Shown here piece after piece: positions 56,547-64,000 of a stretch of 64,000 bases of DNA. The notes beneath the pieces were generated by a model. It saw nothing but the letters and a program-made list of their open reading frames with translations. It had not been told where the DNA came from and did no database searches. The stretch comes from DATGKR01 sp035294565. Its GTDB lineage: Bacteria; Actinomycetota; Acidimicrobiia; Acidimicrobiales; Palsa-688. The position numbers and the translations under genes were made by a program. The stretch is taken from contig DATGKR010000128.1 in NCBI GenBank assembly GCA_035294565.1, positions 1 to 64,000 on the forward strand. The letters are read 5' to 3'. How positions within the stretch are numbered: the first letter of the stretch is position 1; each line of letters opens with the position of its first letter.

Positions 56547-57641
56547 CTAAGCCGTGGGGCAGCGCTCGGTCATCGCCGCGACACGGTCGGCCACGTCGGC
56601 CCGGAACATCTTCTGCCCGGTGAGGATGAGTCTCTTTCGAAACGGCTCCTCGTCCATCAGGCGGCTCAACGTCTCCAGCAGCTCCCCCTCCGATCGTGCG
56701 AAGCGCGACACGCCAACCTCGTCCATGCGAGCCACGTTCTCGCGCCCGTGGCCGGGTATCGGCTCGAAGCTGACGACCGGGGTCCCCACCGCCATCGCCT
56801 CCATCGCCATCAGCCCGCCGGCGTTCTCAACCATCACGTCGGACGCGATCATGAGCCGCGCCATGTCCTCCACCCAGCCGAACACCCTCGCTTTCCCGAG
56901 GGTGGCGATCCTGCGGCGAAGCGCCTCGTTGCGGCCGGTGACGACCACCGTCTCGAACCCGCCTGCGGCAGAGATGCTCGTCGTGCGCTCTATGTGGCCG
57001 GCGCCCCATGAGCCGGCGACGATGAGCACCACGCGCGCCGCGGGGTCGATGCCGAGCTCGGCGCGGGCCTGGTCCCGGGTGAGCCTGGGCTCGGCGAACG
57101 GCGGCCGCACCACCGGCCCGACAGCCTCGGCATTGGGGGCACCCAGCGAACGCACCCGCTCGGCTTGGGCCTCGTGGAGGCAGAAGTGGTGGTCCACGTC
57201 GGGGTCGACCCACAGGCCGTGGGCGGCGAAGTCGACGACGATCGACGCCGTCTCCACCGGCATGAGACCCCGCCGCCGCAGGTCGCCGAGGATCTGCGAG
57301 CAGACGTGGAACGTCGAGACCACCGCCGACGGCCGGTTGGCCTGCATCCATCTGTGCAGCCGGCGGCCGGCGAGGCGGACCAACGGGCTCGCTCGACGGC
57401 GCGACTGGTCGACAGGCCGGAACCAGAAGGCGTAGATAAGCTCGTAGAGCCAGGGGCAGTAGCGGACCATGCCCTTGTAGAAGACGGTGATCAGCCGCCC
57501 GAGCCCGAAGGGGACGAGGTCCCAGACGTCGATCACCTCGCTCTGCAGGCCCCTCTCCTCGAGACGCCTCTGAAGCTCGAAAGCGACCTGGTCGTGCCCG
57601 GCGCCCATACCGGCCGTCAAGGTCACCACTTTTCCGGTCAT
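56547..57641 (-). CDS. MGDG-synthase-like glycosyltransferase (GT28)
   Basis: 364 residues. N-terminal domain VVTLTAGMGAGHDQVAFELQRRL with GxGxGH-type loop, VSTFHVCSQ and VVDFAAHGLWVDPDVDHHF, as in monogalactosyldiacylglycerol synthase and MurG relatives. Donor domain: VLIVAGSWGAGH, VVVTGRNEALR, FGWVEDMARLM, VENAGGLMAMEAMAVGTPVV. Probably glycosylates a lipid. AGAGGG lies 4 bases before the ATG. The gene is convergent with the GH3 lipoprotein, one base apart. Confidence 0.88.
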   Translation of the reverse strand: MTGKVVTLTAGMGAGHDQVAFELQRRLEERGLQSEVIDVWDLVPFGLGRLITVFYKGMVRYCPWLYELIYAFWFRPVDQSRRRASPLVRLAGRRLHRWMQANRPSAVVSTFHVCSQILGDLRRRGLMPVETASIVVDFAAHGLWVDPDVDHHFCLHEAQAERVRSLGAPNAEAVGPVVRPPFAEPRLTRDQARAELGIDPAARVVLIVAGSWGAGHIERTTSISAAGGFETVVVTGRNEALRRRIATLGKARVFGWVEDMARLMIASDVMVENAGGLMAMEAMAVGTPVVSFEPIPGHGRENVARMDEVGVSRFARSEGELLETLSRLMDEEPFRKRLILTGQKMFRADVADRVAAMTERCPTA

Positions 57642-57818
57642 GATCCCTCTGGCTGGTAGGGGCGGCCGCAGACCGCTTGACAGGACTCTCGCATCCGATT
57701 CGGGTTACCCAGCTGGTTCGGCCCAAAACGGCAGGCCCCATGCTATCAGCAGCCTCGCCGACAGCACCCGCGAGCCGGCCCGCGCCGGGCCCTCTCCCAC
57801 TAGGCGGGGCGGCGGTCG

Positions 57819-57824
57819 TATCAT
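57819..57824 (+). promoter_or_regulatory. -10 box of the DUF929-like gene
   Basis: TATCAT lies 8 bases before the GTG at 57833, which I therefore prefer over starts up to 156 bases upstream. Confidence 0.5.
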
Positions 57825-57832
57825 CTTCGGCC

Positions 57833-58762
57833 GTGGCCAAGAGCAGCCAGACGACCAGCAAAGGCTCCGGGACGCCGGTCCCGCCCCGCCAGAAGAACCG
57901 CAAGCCCGGGGCGCCCGCCCGCGGTCGGCAGGCCCGCCAGGCCCAGCACCGGCGGAACAGGATGATCGCGTGGCTGTCGGTCGCCGCGGTCGTGGTCATA
58001 GTGGCCGTCGTCGTCGCCGTGGGCCTCAGTTCCAGCGGTTCGAGCGGTGGGCCGCCGCGCGAGCCGGCGCCGGCGGTGGACGTCGCCAAGCTGACCAGCA
58101 TCCCCATGTCCACGCTCACCGGGGCGGCGGGCACCGTCAGCAACCTCTACGCCGCCCAGCCGATCAACGACAAGCCGCTCACCTCGGGGGGCAAGCCCGA
58201 GATGCTCTACATCGGCGCCGAGTTCTGCCCCATCTGCGCCACGGAGCGTTGGCCGATGCTCGTCGCCCTGTCCCACTTCGGCACGTTCACTGGTGTCAAG
58301 CAGACACACTCTGCGCTCCGCGACGGAGACATATCGACCCTCTCCTTCTACGGTTCGACCTTCACCAGCCCGTACCTGGCGTTCGTTCCGGTGGAGACGA
58401 CCACCAACCAGCCGGAGGGCCAGGGCTACAAGCCGCTCGAGACCCCAACCAAGGCGGAGGCCGCCCTCTGGCAGAAGTATGACCCCGCGGGAGACATACC
58501 GTTCATCGACATCGGCGGAAAGTACCTTCTCGAGACGGCCCAGTTCCCCGACACTCTCCTGTCCGGCCTCAGCTTCAACACGATCGTCAGCGAGATCGGC
58601 GCCAACAACAACACTGTCGGCGCCGCGGTCGACGCCGCCGCCACCGCTCTCGTGAAGTACATCTGCACCATCACCAACAACCAGCCCGCCAAGACCTGCC
58701 AGGCGGTCGCAGGCGTCAACGTGCCGGGCACCGTGTCGAAGGGGCCCTCGTCCAAGGCGTGA
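57833..58762 (+). CDS. DUF929-like thioredoxin-fold membrane protein
   Basis: 309 residues. Basic, Pro-rich cytoplasmic N-terminus, one transmembrane helix at about 44-65 (MIAWLSVAAVVVIVAVVVAVGL), then an extracytoplasmic thioredoxin-like domain with the active-site-like motif EFCPICATERWP. DUF929-type proteins carry this C-P-x-C motif. The C-terminal half includes GDIPFIDIGGKYLLETAQF and a second cysteine pair (IC ... TC) near the end. The stop overlaps the VKOR GTG, so the two likely form an oxidative protein-folding pair: VKOR reoxidises the thioredoxin-like partner. Confidence 0.82.
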   Translation: MAKSSQTTSKGSGTPVPPRQKNRKPGAPARGRQARQAQHRRNRMIAWLSVAAVVVIVAVVVAVGLSSSGSSGGPPREPAPAVDVAKLTSIPMSTLTGAAGTVSNLYAAQPINDKPLTSGGKPEMLYIGAEFCPICATERWPMLVALSHFGTFTGVKQTHSALRDGDISTLSFYGSTFTSPYLAFVPVETTTNQPEGQGYKPLETPTKAEAALWQKYDPAGDIPFIDIGGKYLLETAQFPDTLLSGLSFNTIVSEIGANNNTVGAAVDAAATALVKYICTITNNQPAKTCQAVAGVNVPGTVSKGPSSKA

Positions 58763-59265
58763 CGCCCGCTGCTCGCGCCCGCACTGTCGTGGACGACAGC
58801 TACACGCCTGACGTGCCCCGCTGGCCGTACCGGGCTGGCCTGCTGCTGTGCCTGCTCGGCTTCGGCGTCGCCGGCTACCTGACCTACGAGCACTACACCG
58901 GCTCGACCACGTTGAGCTGCCCGGCGCACGGCGGGGCGATCAACTGCTTCGCCGTCACCACGAGCGTCTACTCGGAGATCCACGGGGTTCCCGTCGCCGA
59001 CCTGGGTCTCGTTTTCTTCGCGGTGATGGCCGTGCTGCAGTCACCGTGGGCGTGGCGCAGCCCGAGCTTCTACGTGCGCTACGGCCGGGTTCTTTGGTCG
59101 CTGGTGGGGGTCGGCACGGCGGTCTGGCTCATATACGCCGAGCTGTTCCGCATCGATGCCATCTGCCTTTGGTGCACCTCGGTGCACGCCATGTCGCTGC
59201 TGCTGTTCTTCGTCACCGTTTTCGGGACGCTGGCGACGAGCGACGCCCTCTACGCACGCTCCTAG
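58759..59265 (+). CDS. Vitamin K epoxide reductase (VKOR) family protein
   Basis: 168 residues with four transmembrane helices. The extracytoplasmic loop cysteines are in LSCPAHGGAINC, a serine-containing VTTSVYSEIHGVP segment follows as in bacterial VKOR, and the quinone-proximal CxxC is in AICLWCTSVHA. It passes electrons from a Dsb-like partner to menaquinone to form disulfides in exported proteins, replacing DsbB. The GTG overlaps the DUF929 stop (GTGA). Confidence 0.93.
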   Translation: MTPAARARTVVDDSYTPDVPRWPYRAGLLLCLLGFGVAGYLTYEHYTGSTTLSCPAHGGAINCFAVTTSVYSEIHGVPVADLGLVFFAVMAVLQSPWAWRSPSFYVRYGRVLWSLVGVGTAVWLIYAELFRIDAICLWCTSVHAMSLLLFFVTVFGTLATSDALYARS

Positions 59266-59294
59266 GCGTCGACCATCGATGCGCGACCCCTCGG

Positions 59295-60938
59295 CTAGAG
59301 CGGTCGTCCGTCGGGGCACCACGGGTTGACCGGCACCCCTTCGCACGGGTTGGGCATGCTCGGAAGGCCGGGGGGCAGGGGGTGCATGACGACGGCGGTC
59401 CGCCGCGGGTAGTTCGCCCCCGGAGGGCAGAGGGTGCCGCCGCTCAGCGGACCGATGGAGATCGACTCCGAGTCGCAGGCCACCTCGTCGATGAACGGGG
59501 CGTTCAGGTCTGGGGGCACGGTCTGGCCGGTACAGGAGGGGTAGAGGCTCTCGGCGAGCGGCGGGCTGGTCGTCACCGCGCCCCCGCCGTACTCCACGTT
59601 GCCTCCGAAACAGTCGGTCGGGTCCGCTTCGAGGTTGCCCGCCCCGATGTCGCCGTTGGTGGGATTGCCGAAGAACCCGTTGTGCTCGTAGGTGTTGCCG
59701 ACGACGGCATCGCCGTACTCGTCGAACAGGCAGGCGACCGGCGTATAGGTGCCCCCCGTGCAGGGCGGCCCGCTGTCGGGGTAGGGGACGAGGATGGTGC
59801 CCCAGGCGCCGTTGTTCTCGAAGAGGTTGTCCATCACCGTGTCGTCGCGCGCCCCGGACAGCGACATCCCCGTGCCGACCGGTCCTGCCGCGGCGGAGCC
59901 CGCCGAGGGGACATCGGGGTTGTTGTTGTCGTGGACCCAGTTGTGCATGAACACCCAGCAGGAGTGGGTGTGGGTGATCGGGCTGATCCCGCCGTTGGGG
60001 CAGGCTCCGTCCTGGGGCGGCGGGTTGTCCCCGTTCTGGCTGTTGGTGTCGAAGCCGTCCTCGTTGTTGTCGAACTGGGAGTTCTCGACGACCAGCTGCC
60101 CGCCCGAGTTGGAGCCCGAATACCCGAGGGCGTTGTACTCCGCCCAGGCGTGGTCGACGGTCTGGTCGCACACGTCCTGGCAGGCCCCGATGTAGTAGCC
60201 GGAGTCGTTGAAGTTGCTGGCGTAGGTCTGGTCCCAGGTCCCGCCGCTCCAGTTGCTCGAGAAGATGCCGTACTGGGCGGCCGTGCTCTCACCGCCGTAG
60301 TAGGTGCTGGTCGCCGTCAGGTAGTCGCCCTCGTAGCCCCAGCCCCCGATCTTGGCGCTGTTGGCGCCGCCGTTCCACCAGATCTCGTTGCCGGTGTCGC
60401 CGGCGCCGGCGAGGAAGTTGCAGGCGGTGAGGTTCTGGATCCGGACGTCGTCGGCCTTCCAGACCATGATGCCGTTGAGCGGGCCGTTCTGGTCGGCGGC
60501 GCTGGAGCTGCACGGCGGCCCGGACCGGGTGCCGTCCACGATCACCGTGTCGCGGTCCATGCCCCTGATCGAGATCCCCGGCGTCTGCACCAGCACGCCG
60601 GCCGGAGCGGTGGGGTCCCCGGCGGGGGCGGTGCCCGAAGCCGTTTTGTAGTCACCCGGGGCGACGAGGATCCAGTCCCCCGGCCGGGCGGCGTCGACGG
60701 CCGCCTGGATGGTCGAATACCGGCCGGCGACGCCGTGGAACACGCCCACGAGGAGCACAGTCGGTCTCGACGTGGAGGCGGACGCGGCGGCGAAGGAGGA
60801 CCCGGCGGCGACCAGCGACAGGGCTGCCGCCGCGGCGGCCAGCCGGCGGTGGCGGCTCGGACGGGCGGCCGTCACCAACGCCCGTAACAAGTTGAGCACC
60901 CCTAGCAGTTCTACGCTGCCTCTCCGGTCTCCTGCCAT
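59295..60938 (-). CDS. Secreted right-handed parallel beta-helix protein
   Basis: 547 residues. A long N-terminal region (about 50 residues, RHRRLAAAAAALSLVAAGSSFAAASA) is a signal peptide. The body shows beta-helix repeats rich in N, G and hydrophobics (YSTIQAAVDAARPGDWILVAPGDYK, IQNLTACNFLAG, VENSQFDNNEDGFDTNSQNGDN, FENNGAWGTILVPYPDSG), typical of pectate-lyase/carbohydrate-sulfatase folds. Many cysteines suggest disulfides, consistent with the VKOR system next door. Substrate unknown, possibly a polysaccharide. The ATG at 60938 gives an N-region longer than usual; internal starts are possible. Confidence 0.82.
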   Translation of the reverse strand: MAGDRRGSVELLGVLNLLRALVTAARPSRHRRLAAAAAALSLVAAGSSFAAASASTSRPTVLLVGVFHGVAGRYSTIQAAVDAARPGDWILVAPGDYKTASGTAPAGDPTAPAGVLVQTPGISIRGMDRDTVIVDGTRSGPPCSSSAADQNGPLNGIMVWKADDVRIQNLTACNFLAGAGDTGNEIWWNGGANSAKIGGWGYEGDYLTATSTYYGGESTAAQYGIFSSNWSGGTWDQTYASNFNDSGYYIGACQDVCDQTVDHAWAEYNALGYSGSNSGGQLVVENSQFDNNEDGFDTNSQNGDNPPPQDGACPNGGISPITHTHSCWVFMHNWVHDNNNPDVPSAGSAAAGPVGTGMSLSGARDDTVMDNLFENNGAWGTILVPYPDSGPPCTGGTYTPVACLFDEYGDAVVGNTYEHNGFFGNPTNGDIGAGNLEADPTDCFGGNVEYGGGAVTTSPPLAESLYPSCTGQTVPPDLNAPFIDEVACDSESISIGPLSGGTLCPPGANYPRRTAVVMHPLPPGLPSMPNPCEGVPVNPWCPDGRPL

Positions 60939-60997
60939 GTTGATCCACCCCAGTTCGTGGCGGATCCGGTCCCGCGTGGGGCACCGGCTGGCGAGGC

Positions 60998-61618
60998 ATG
61001 CTCGCGACCATGGTGGACCTGACGCCCCAGCATCCGCGTGGCGCCGACGCCCCGACGGGACGGCTCGACGGCCTCGACGGCCTGCCCCCTTTCCGGACGG
61101 TCCTCGCCGACCCCCCGTGGCGTTTCGCAAACCGGACCGGCAAGGTCTCCCCCGAGCACCGCCGGCTGGCCCGCTACGAGACGCTCAGCACCGAGCAGAT
61201 CGCGTCCATGCCGGTCGCCTCGGTGATGGCGGAGAGCGCCCACTGCTACCTGTGGGTGCCCAACGCCCTGCTCCCCGACGGCCTCGAAGTGCTCAGGGGA
61301 TGGGGCTTCGACTACAAGGCCAACCTGGTGTGGCACAAGGTCCGCGCCGACGGGGCGTCCGACGGCCGGGGGGTCGGCTTCTATTTCCGCAACGTCACCG
61401 AGCTGGTCCTCTTCGCCACCCGGGGCCGGCTGCGGACCCTGCCCGCCGGGCGGCGGCAGGTCAACTATCTCGCCACCCGCAAGCGGGAGCACTCCCGCAA
61501 GCCTGACGAGCTCTACGACCTGGTCGAGGCGTGCTCGCCGGGGCCGTACCTGGAGCTGTTCGCCCGCCACCGCCGCCCTGGCTGGCGGTCCTGGGGGGAC
61601 GAGGCGCCCCAGGGCTGA
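60998..61618 (+). CDS. MT-A70-family adenine methyltransferase
   Basis: 206 residues. SAM-dependent N6-adenine methyltransferase of the MT-A70 (METTL3/IME4-like) class: the catalytic DPPW motif is in LADPPWRFANR, with HCYLWVPNALL, GWGFDYKANLVWHK, and an ending PDELYDLVEACSPGPYLELFARHRRPGW. Bacterial members may modify DNA or RNA; many are in phages or restriction islands. The two candidate ATGs (60998, 61010) cannot be separated. Divergent from the beta-helix gene. Confidence 0.9.
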   Translation: MLATMVDLTPQHPRGADAPTGRLDGLDGLPPFRTVLADPPWRFANRTGKVSPEHRRLARYETLSTEQIASMPVASVMAESAHCYLWVPNALLPDGLEVLRGWGFDYKANLVWHKVRADGASDGRGVGFYFRNVTELVLFATRGRLRTLPAGRRQVNYLATRKREHSRKPDELYDLVEACSPGPYLELFARHRRPGWRSWGDEAPQG

Positions 61619-61622
61619 GCGG

Positions 61623-62813
61623 TCAGCGGCTGGCGGCGAACTCGACGTGCAGCTCGCGTAGCGTCCGGGTGAAGTAGCCGGGCACGAACTCCGGCTCGGA
61701 GCCTTCCACGAGGCGGAATTCGGGGGCGCGCCGCAACAGCTCCTCGAAGAGGATGCGCAGCTCCAGGCGGGCGAGATTGGCGCCCAGGCAGAAGTGGGTG
61801 CCGAAGCCGAAGGCCACATGGTTGTTGTGGGAGCGGGCGACGTCGAAGCGCCCCGGGTCGGCGAAGACCCGCTCGTCGCGGTTGGCCGACCCGTACATCA
61901 GCAGCACCTGGTCGCCCTCGCGGAGCGTTTCGCCGTGAAGCTCGTGGTCCTCGGTGACCGTGCGCCGCATGTTGAGGATGGGCGTGGCCCAGCGGATGAA
62001 CTCCTCCACGGCTGGGCCGGCGAGGAGCTCGGGCTGTTCGAGCAGCAGGCGTCGCTGGTCGGGACGGCGGGCCAGGGCCAGGACCGTCTGGCCGATCGCC
62101 GACCTGGTCGTCTCGGCGCCGCCGTCGAGCAGGAGGATCGCCTCGTTGACGACTTCCTCTTCGGACAAAGGTGCCCCCTCGACGGTCGAGTGCGTCCACA
62201 CCGAGACGAGGTCGTCGCGGGGCTCGGCGCGCCGGGCGGCGGCCAGCTTGGCGGTTTCAGCGAAGAAGTCGGCGATGGCGTCTGCGCTGTCGGGCGCCCT
62301 CGGGTCCCCGTGCTTGTAGCCGGCGTTGGCCATCGTCGTCTCCGACCACCACTTGCACCGGGGCCACATCTCCAGGTCGAAGCCGAGCAGCTCGCAGATG
62401 ACCATGGCCGGCAGCGGGGCTGCCAGGTCCTGCACGATCTCGGCCTCGCCTTTGGCGGCGGCACGCTCGACGAGGCCGGCTGCGAGCTCTCGTATCCGGT
62501 CGGCGTGGCGGCGGACCGCTCCCGGCGTGAAGCGGGGGGCGACCAGCTTTCGCTGGCGGGAGTGGGCCGGGTCGTCCTTGTTGATCATCGAGACGCTCAT
62601 CTCGATCAGCGGACGGGACCCGCGCGCGGAGCTGTACCGCCGGGTGTCCCTCTCGGCGGCCATCACGTCACGCCAACGGGAGACACCCCACACGCCGTTG
62701 GGATCGCGGTAGGCGGGGGCGTGGTCGCGCAGCCAGCGATAGGCCGGGTCGGGGTCGCCGGCGTAGAGATCGGGGTCGAGAAGGTCGAGGATCTTCTTCT
62801 GCTCGGCCGGCAC
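61623..62813 (-). CDS. Cytochrome P450, CYP142-like
   Basis: 396 residues. Haem-binding loop FGFGTHFCLGANLARLE with the thiolate cysteine, I-helix oxygen motif GGAETTRS, and K-helix EEFIRW (ExxR). Much of the sequence follows mycobacterial CYP142 (steroid side-chain 26-hydroxylase): YRWLRDHAPAYRDPNG, NKDDPAHSRQRKLV, LAAPLPAMVICELLG. A steroid or fatty-acid substrate is plausible. The GTG at 62813 is chosen because TAGCAT ends 8 bases upstream; longer frames run into the tandem repeats. Ferredoxin and reductase partners are not in the window. Confidence 0.9.
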   Translation of the reverse strand: MPAEQKKILDLLDPDLYAGDPDPAYRWLRDHAPAYRDPNGVWGVSRWRDVMAAERDTRRYSSARGSRPLIEMSVSMINKDDPAHSRQRKLVAPRFTPGAVRRHADRIRELAAGLVERAAAKGEAEIVQDLAAPLPAMVICELLGFDLEMWPRCKWWSETTMANAGYKHGDPRAPDSADAIADFFAETAKLAAARRAEPRDDLVSVWTHSTVEGAPLSEEEVVNEAILLLDGGAETTRSAIGQTVLALARRPDQRRLLLEQPELLAGPAVEEFIRWATPILNMRRTVTEDHELHGETLREGDQVLLMYGSANRDERVFADPGRFDVARSHNNHVAFGFGTHFCLGANLARLELRILFEELLRRAPEFRLVEGSEPEFVPGYFTRTLRELHVEFAASR

Positions 62814-62821
62814 GGCGGGGG

Positions 62822-62827
62822 ATGCTA
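62822..62827 (-). promoter_or_regulatory. -10 box of the P450 gene
   Basis: TAGCAT (complement of ATGCTA) lies 8 bases before the GTG at 62813. Confidence 0.5.
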
Positions 62828-62890
62828 TTGAACCGCTGGCCGGCCGACAACGGGGGCCCGGCGGGGGCGGTGCAGCCCTTTGTGCTGCAA

Positions 62891-62972
62891 CGGTCCGTCG
62901 GCGACCGCCGTCACGGTCCAGCGGTCCGTCGGCGACCGCCGTCACGGTCCACCGGTCCGTCGGCGACCGCCC
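62891..62972. repeat. 31-bp tandem repeat, 2.6 copies
   Basis: Units start at 62891, 62922 and 62953, each CGGTCCGTCGGCGACCGCC then TCACGGTCCA-like bases; the third is cut short. The unit contains an inverted repeat (GGTC ... GACC). Located between the divergent P450 and DNA methyltransferase genes, upstream of both -10 boxes, so it could bind a shared regulator. Confidence 0.9.
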
Positions 62973-62973
62973 C

Positions 62974-62979
62974 TAGGAT
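62974..62979 (+). promoter_or_regulatory. -10 box of the DNA methyltransferase gene
   Basis: TAGGAT lies 8 bases before the ATG at 62988, immediately after the tandem repeat. Confidence 0.5.
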
Positions 62980-62987
62980 CGCCGGCG

Positions 62988-64000
62988 ATGGCCAGACGGT
63001 CGACCACCACTTCGGCCTTTGGCGTCTCGAAGCGGGAAAGCCACGACTCCAGCCCCTTCTACCGCCGCTTCGAGCCACCCCAGGTCTCGCACGATTCGGA
63101 GGTCGCCGCCCACCGTGCCCTCGACAAGCTGATCGTCGGCGACGCCCGGCAGATGGACGAGGTTCCCGACTCGTCGGTGGCCCTGGTCGTGACCTCACCG
63201 CCGTACTTCGCCGGTAAGGAGTACGAGGAGGCGCTGGGTGACGGCGGTGTCCCCGCCACCTACCTCGAGTACCTCTCGCTGCTGCGCGACGTGTTCGCCG
63301 AGTGCGCGCGGAAGCTCGAGCCGGGTGGCCGCATCGCAGTCAACGTCGCCAACCTCGGCCGGCGGCCCTACCGCTCCCTCTCGGCAGACGTGGTGGGCAT
63401 CCTCCAGGACGACCTGGGCCTGCTGCTGCGCGGAGAGATCATCTGGGTGAAGCAGAGGGGCGCCTCGGGTTCGTGTGCGTGGGGGAGCTTCCAGAGCCCG
63501 GCCAACCCGGTGCTGCGGGACCTGACCGAGCGCGTCCTTGTTGCGAGCAAGGGCCGCTTCGACAGGGCTGTTCCGCCCAAGGAGAGGGCCCGGCGGGGTC
63601 TCCCCTGCGAGACGTCGATGACCCGCGACGACTTCATGGAGAACACCCTCGACCTGTGGGAGCTGCCCGCCGAGAGCGCCACCCGGGTGGGCCACCCCGC
63701 GCCATTCCCGGTCGAGCTTCCGGCCCGCCTGATCGACCTGTACACCTATCGGGGGGATCTCGTGCTCGACCCCTTCCTCGGCTCGGGCAGCACCGCGGTG
63801 GCGGCCGTGCGGTCCGGGAGGCACTTCGCCGGCTACGACCTCGACGAGTCCTACGTCCGCCTGGCGGAGTCCAGGGTCGAGGAGGAAAGGCGGCGCGCGG
63901 CGCCCGCCGGGCCCGCCCACCGGGGGCGCTCGGCGAAGGAGCTGGCCGCATCGGCCGTCGAGGCCGCCGGCTTCACCAACGTCCAATCCGACCGGCGCCA
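62988..64000 (+). CDS. Site-specific DNA methyltransferase (beta class), 3' end cut off
   Basis: At least 337 residues, open to the window edge. The catalytic motif TSPPYF (about residue 66) precedes the SAM-binding motif DPFLGSGST (about residue 258), the order of beta-class N4-cytosine/N6-adenine methyltransferases, with IWVKQRGASGS and HPAPFPVELPARLI between. After the SAM domain the sequence continues past an Arg/Ala-rich linker (about 305-320) into a new segment AKELAASAVEAAGFTNV, so an extra C-terminal domain, perhaps a nuclease or a target-recognition domain, begins near the edge. No restriction gene is visible within the window. Confidence 0.9.
   Translation, partial: MARRSTTTSAFGVSKRESHDSSPFYRRFEPPQVSHDSEVAAHRALDKLIVGDARQMDEVPDSSVALVVTSPPYFAGKEYEEALGDGGVPATYLEYLSLLRDVFAECARKLEPGGRIAVNVANLGRRPYRSLSADVVGILQDDLGLLLRGEIIWVKQRGASGSCAWGSFQSPANPVLRDLTERVLVASKGRFDRAVPPKERARRGLPCETSMTRDDFMENTLDLWELPAESATRVGHPAPFPVELPARLIDLYTYRGDLVLDPFLGSGSTAVAAVRSGRHFAGYDLDESYVRLAESRVEEERRRAAPAGPAHRGRSAKELAASAVEAAGFTNVQSDRR

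Overview
The window is a high-GC chromosomal segment that is densely coding on both strands. The gene content points to an actinobacterium: dTDP-rhamnose genes with a WbbL-type rhamnosyltransferase, F420 cofactor genes, DUF2079 and DUF929-like proteins, a CYP142-like P450 and the secA-prfB-ftsE-ftsX block. The order rmlD, wbbL, manC, cofE/cofD, manB, Trm112-like, SIS isomerase, secA resembles a conserved mycobacterial neighbourhood, but the rest differs from mycobacteria. I infer a deep-branching actinobacterium, most likely Acidimicrobiia. I see no tRNA, rRNA, CRISPR array, insertion sequence or prophage.

Layout. 1-6.5 kb: a 5'-truncated sirtuin, a nitroreductase, a rhodanese-MoeB protein, then an operon of lipoprotein, PspA, a small unknown protein and three proteins that each carry two YbjQ-like domains. 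6.6-12 kb: an acyl-CoA mutase large subunit, an LpdA-like flavoprotein, a biotin carboxylase/BCCP subunit and BirA. 12-27 kb: nucleotide-sugar and glycosyltransferase genes (rmlA, rmlB, rmlD, ugd, uxs, wbbL, manC, a degenerate epimerase, three GT4 enzymes, rmd), with cofE/cofD among them. 27-41 kb: a coiled-coil protein, a very large membrane glycosyltransferase, a secreted DUF5719-like protein, FtsH, a CAAX protease, a zinc ribbon, a membrane protein continuous in frame with phosphomannomutase, a Trm112-like protein, an SIS isomerase and a candidate structured RNA. 41-50 kb: a response regulator, two DUF2079 proteins, secA, prfB, ftsE, ftsX. 50-64 kb: a truncated haemoglobin, an FHA-like protein, a transglycosylase/NlpC-P60 protein, a candidate small-RNA locus, an AI-2E transporter, a GH3 lipoprotein, an MGDG-synthase-like glycosyltransferase, a DUF929/VKOR pair, a beta-helix protein, an MT-A70 methyltransferase, a P450 and a 3'-truncated DNA methyltransferase.

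Functionally much of the window concerns the envelope: activated sugars (rhamnose, glucuronate/xylose, mannose/deoxymannose), lipid-linked glycan assembly, protein export (SecA), division (FtsEX), oxidative folding (DUF929/VKOR) and membrane stress (PspA, FtsH). Many genes start 6-10 bases downstream of a TANNNT hexamer with no Shine-Dalgarno sequence, so leaderless initiation appears common. I used this spacing to choose several starts.

The most unusual items are a 123-bp double-palindrome element present twice, both times between convergent genes; a 191-nt highly structured RNA at 40804-40994 with its own -10 box; a minus-strand locus at 53.77-54.10 kb with promoter, 15-codon ORF and intrinsic terminator; a membrane protein/phosphomannomutase read-through frame with an internal promoter; and the PspA/YbjQ operon.
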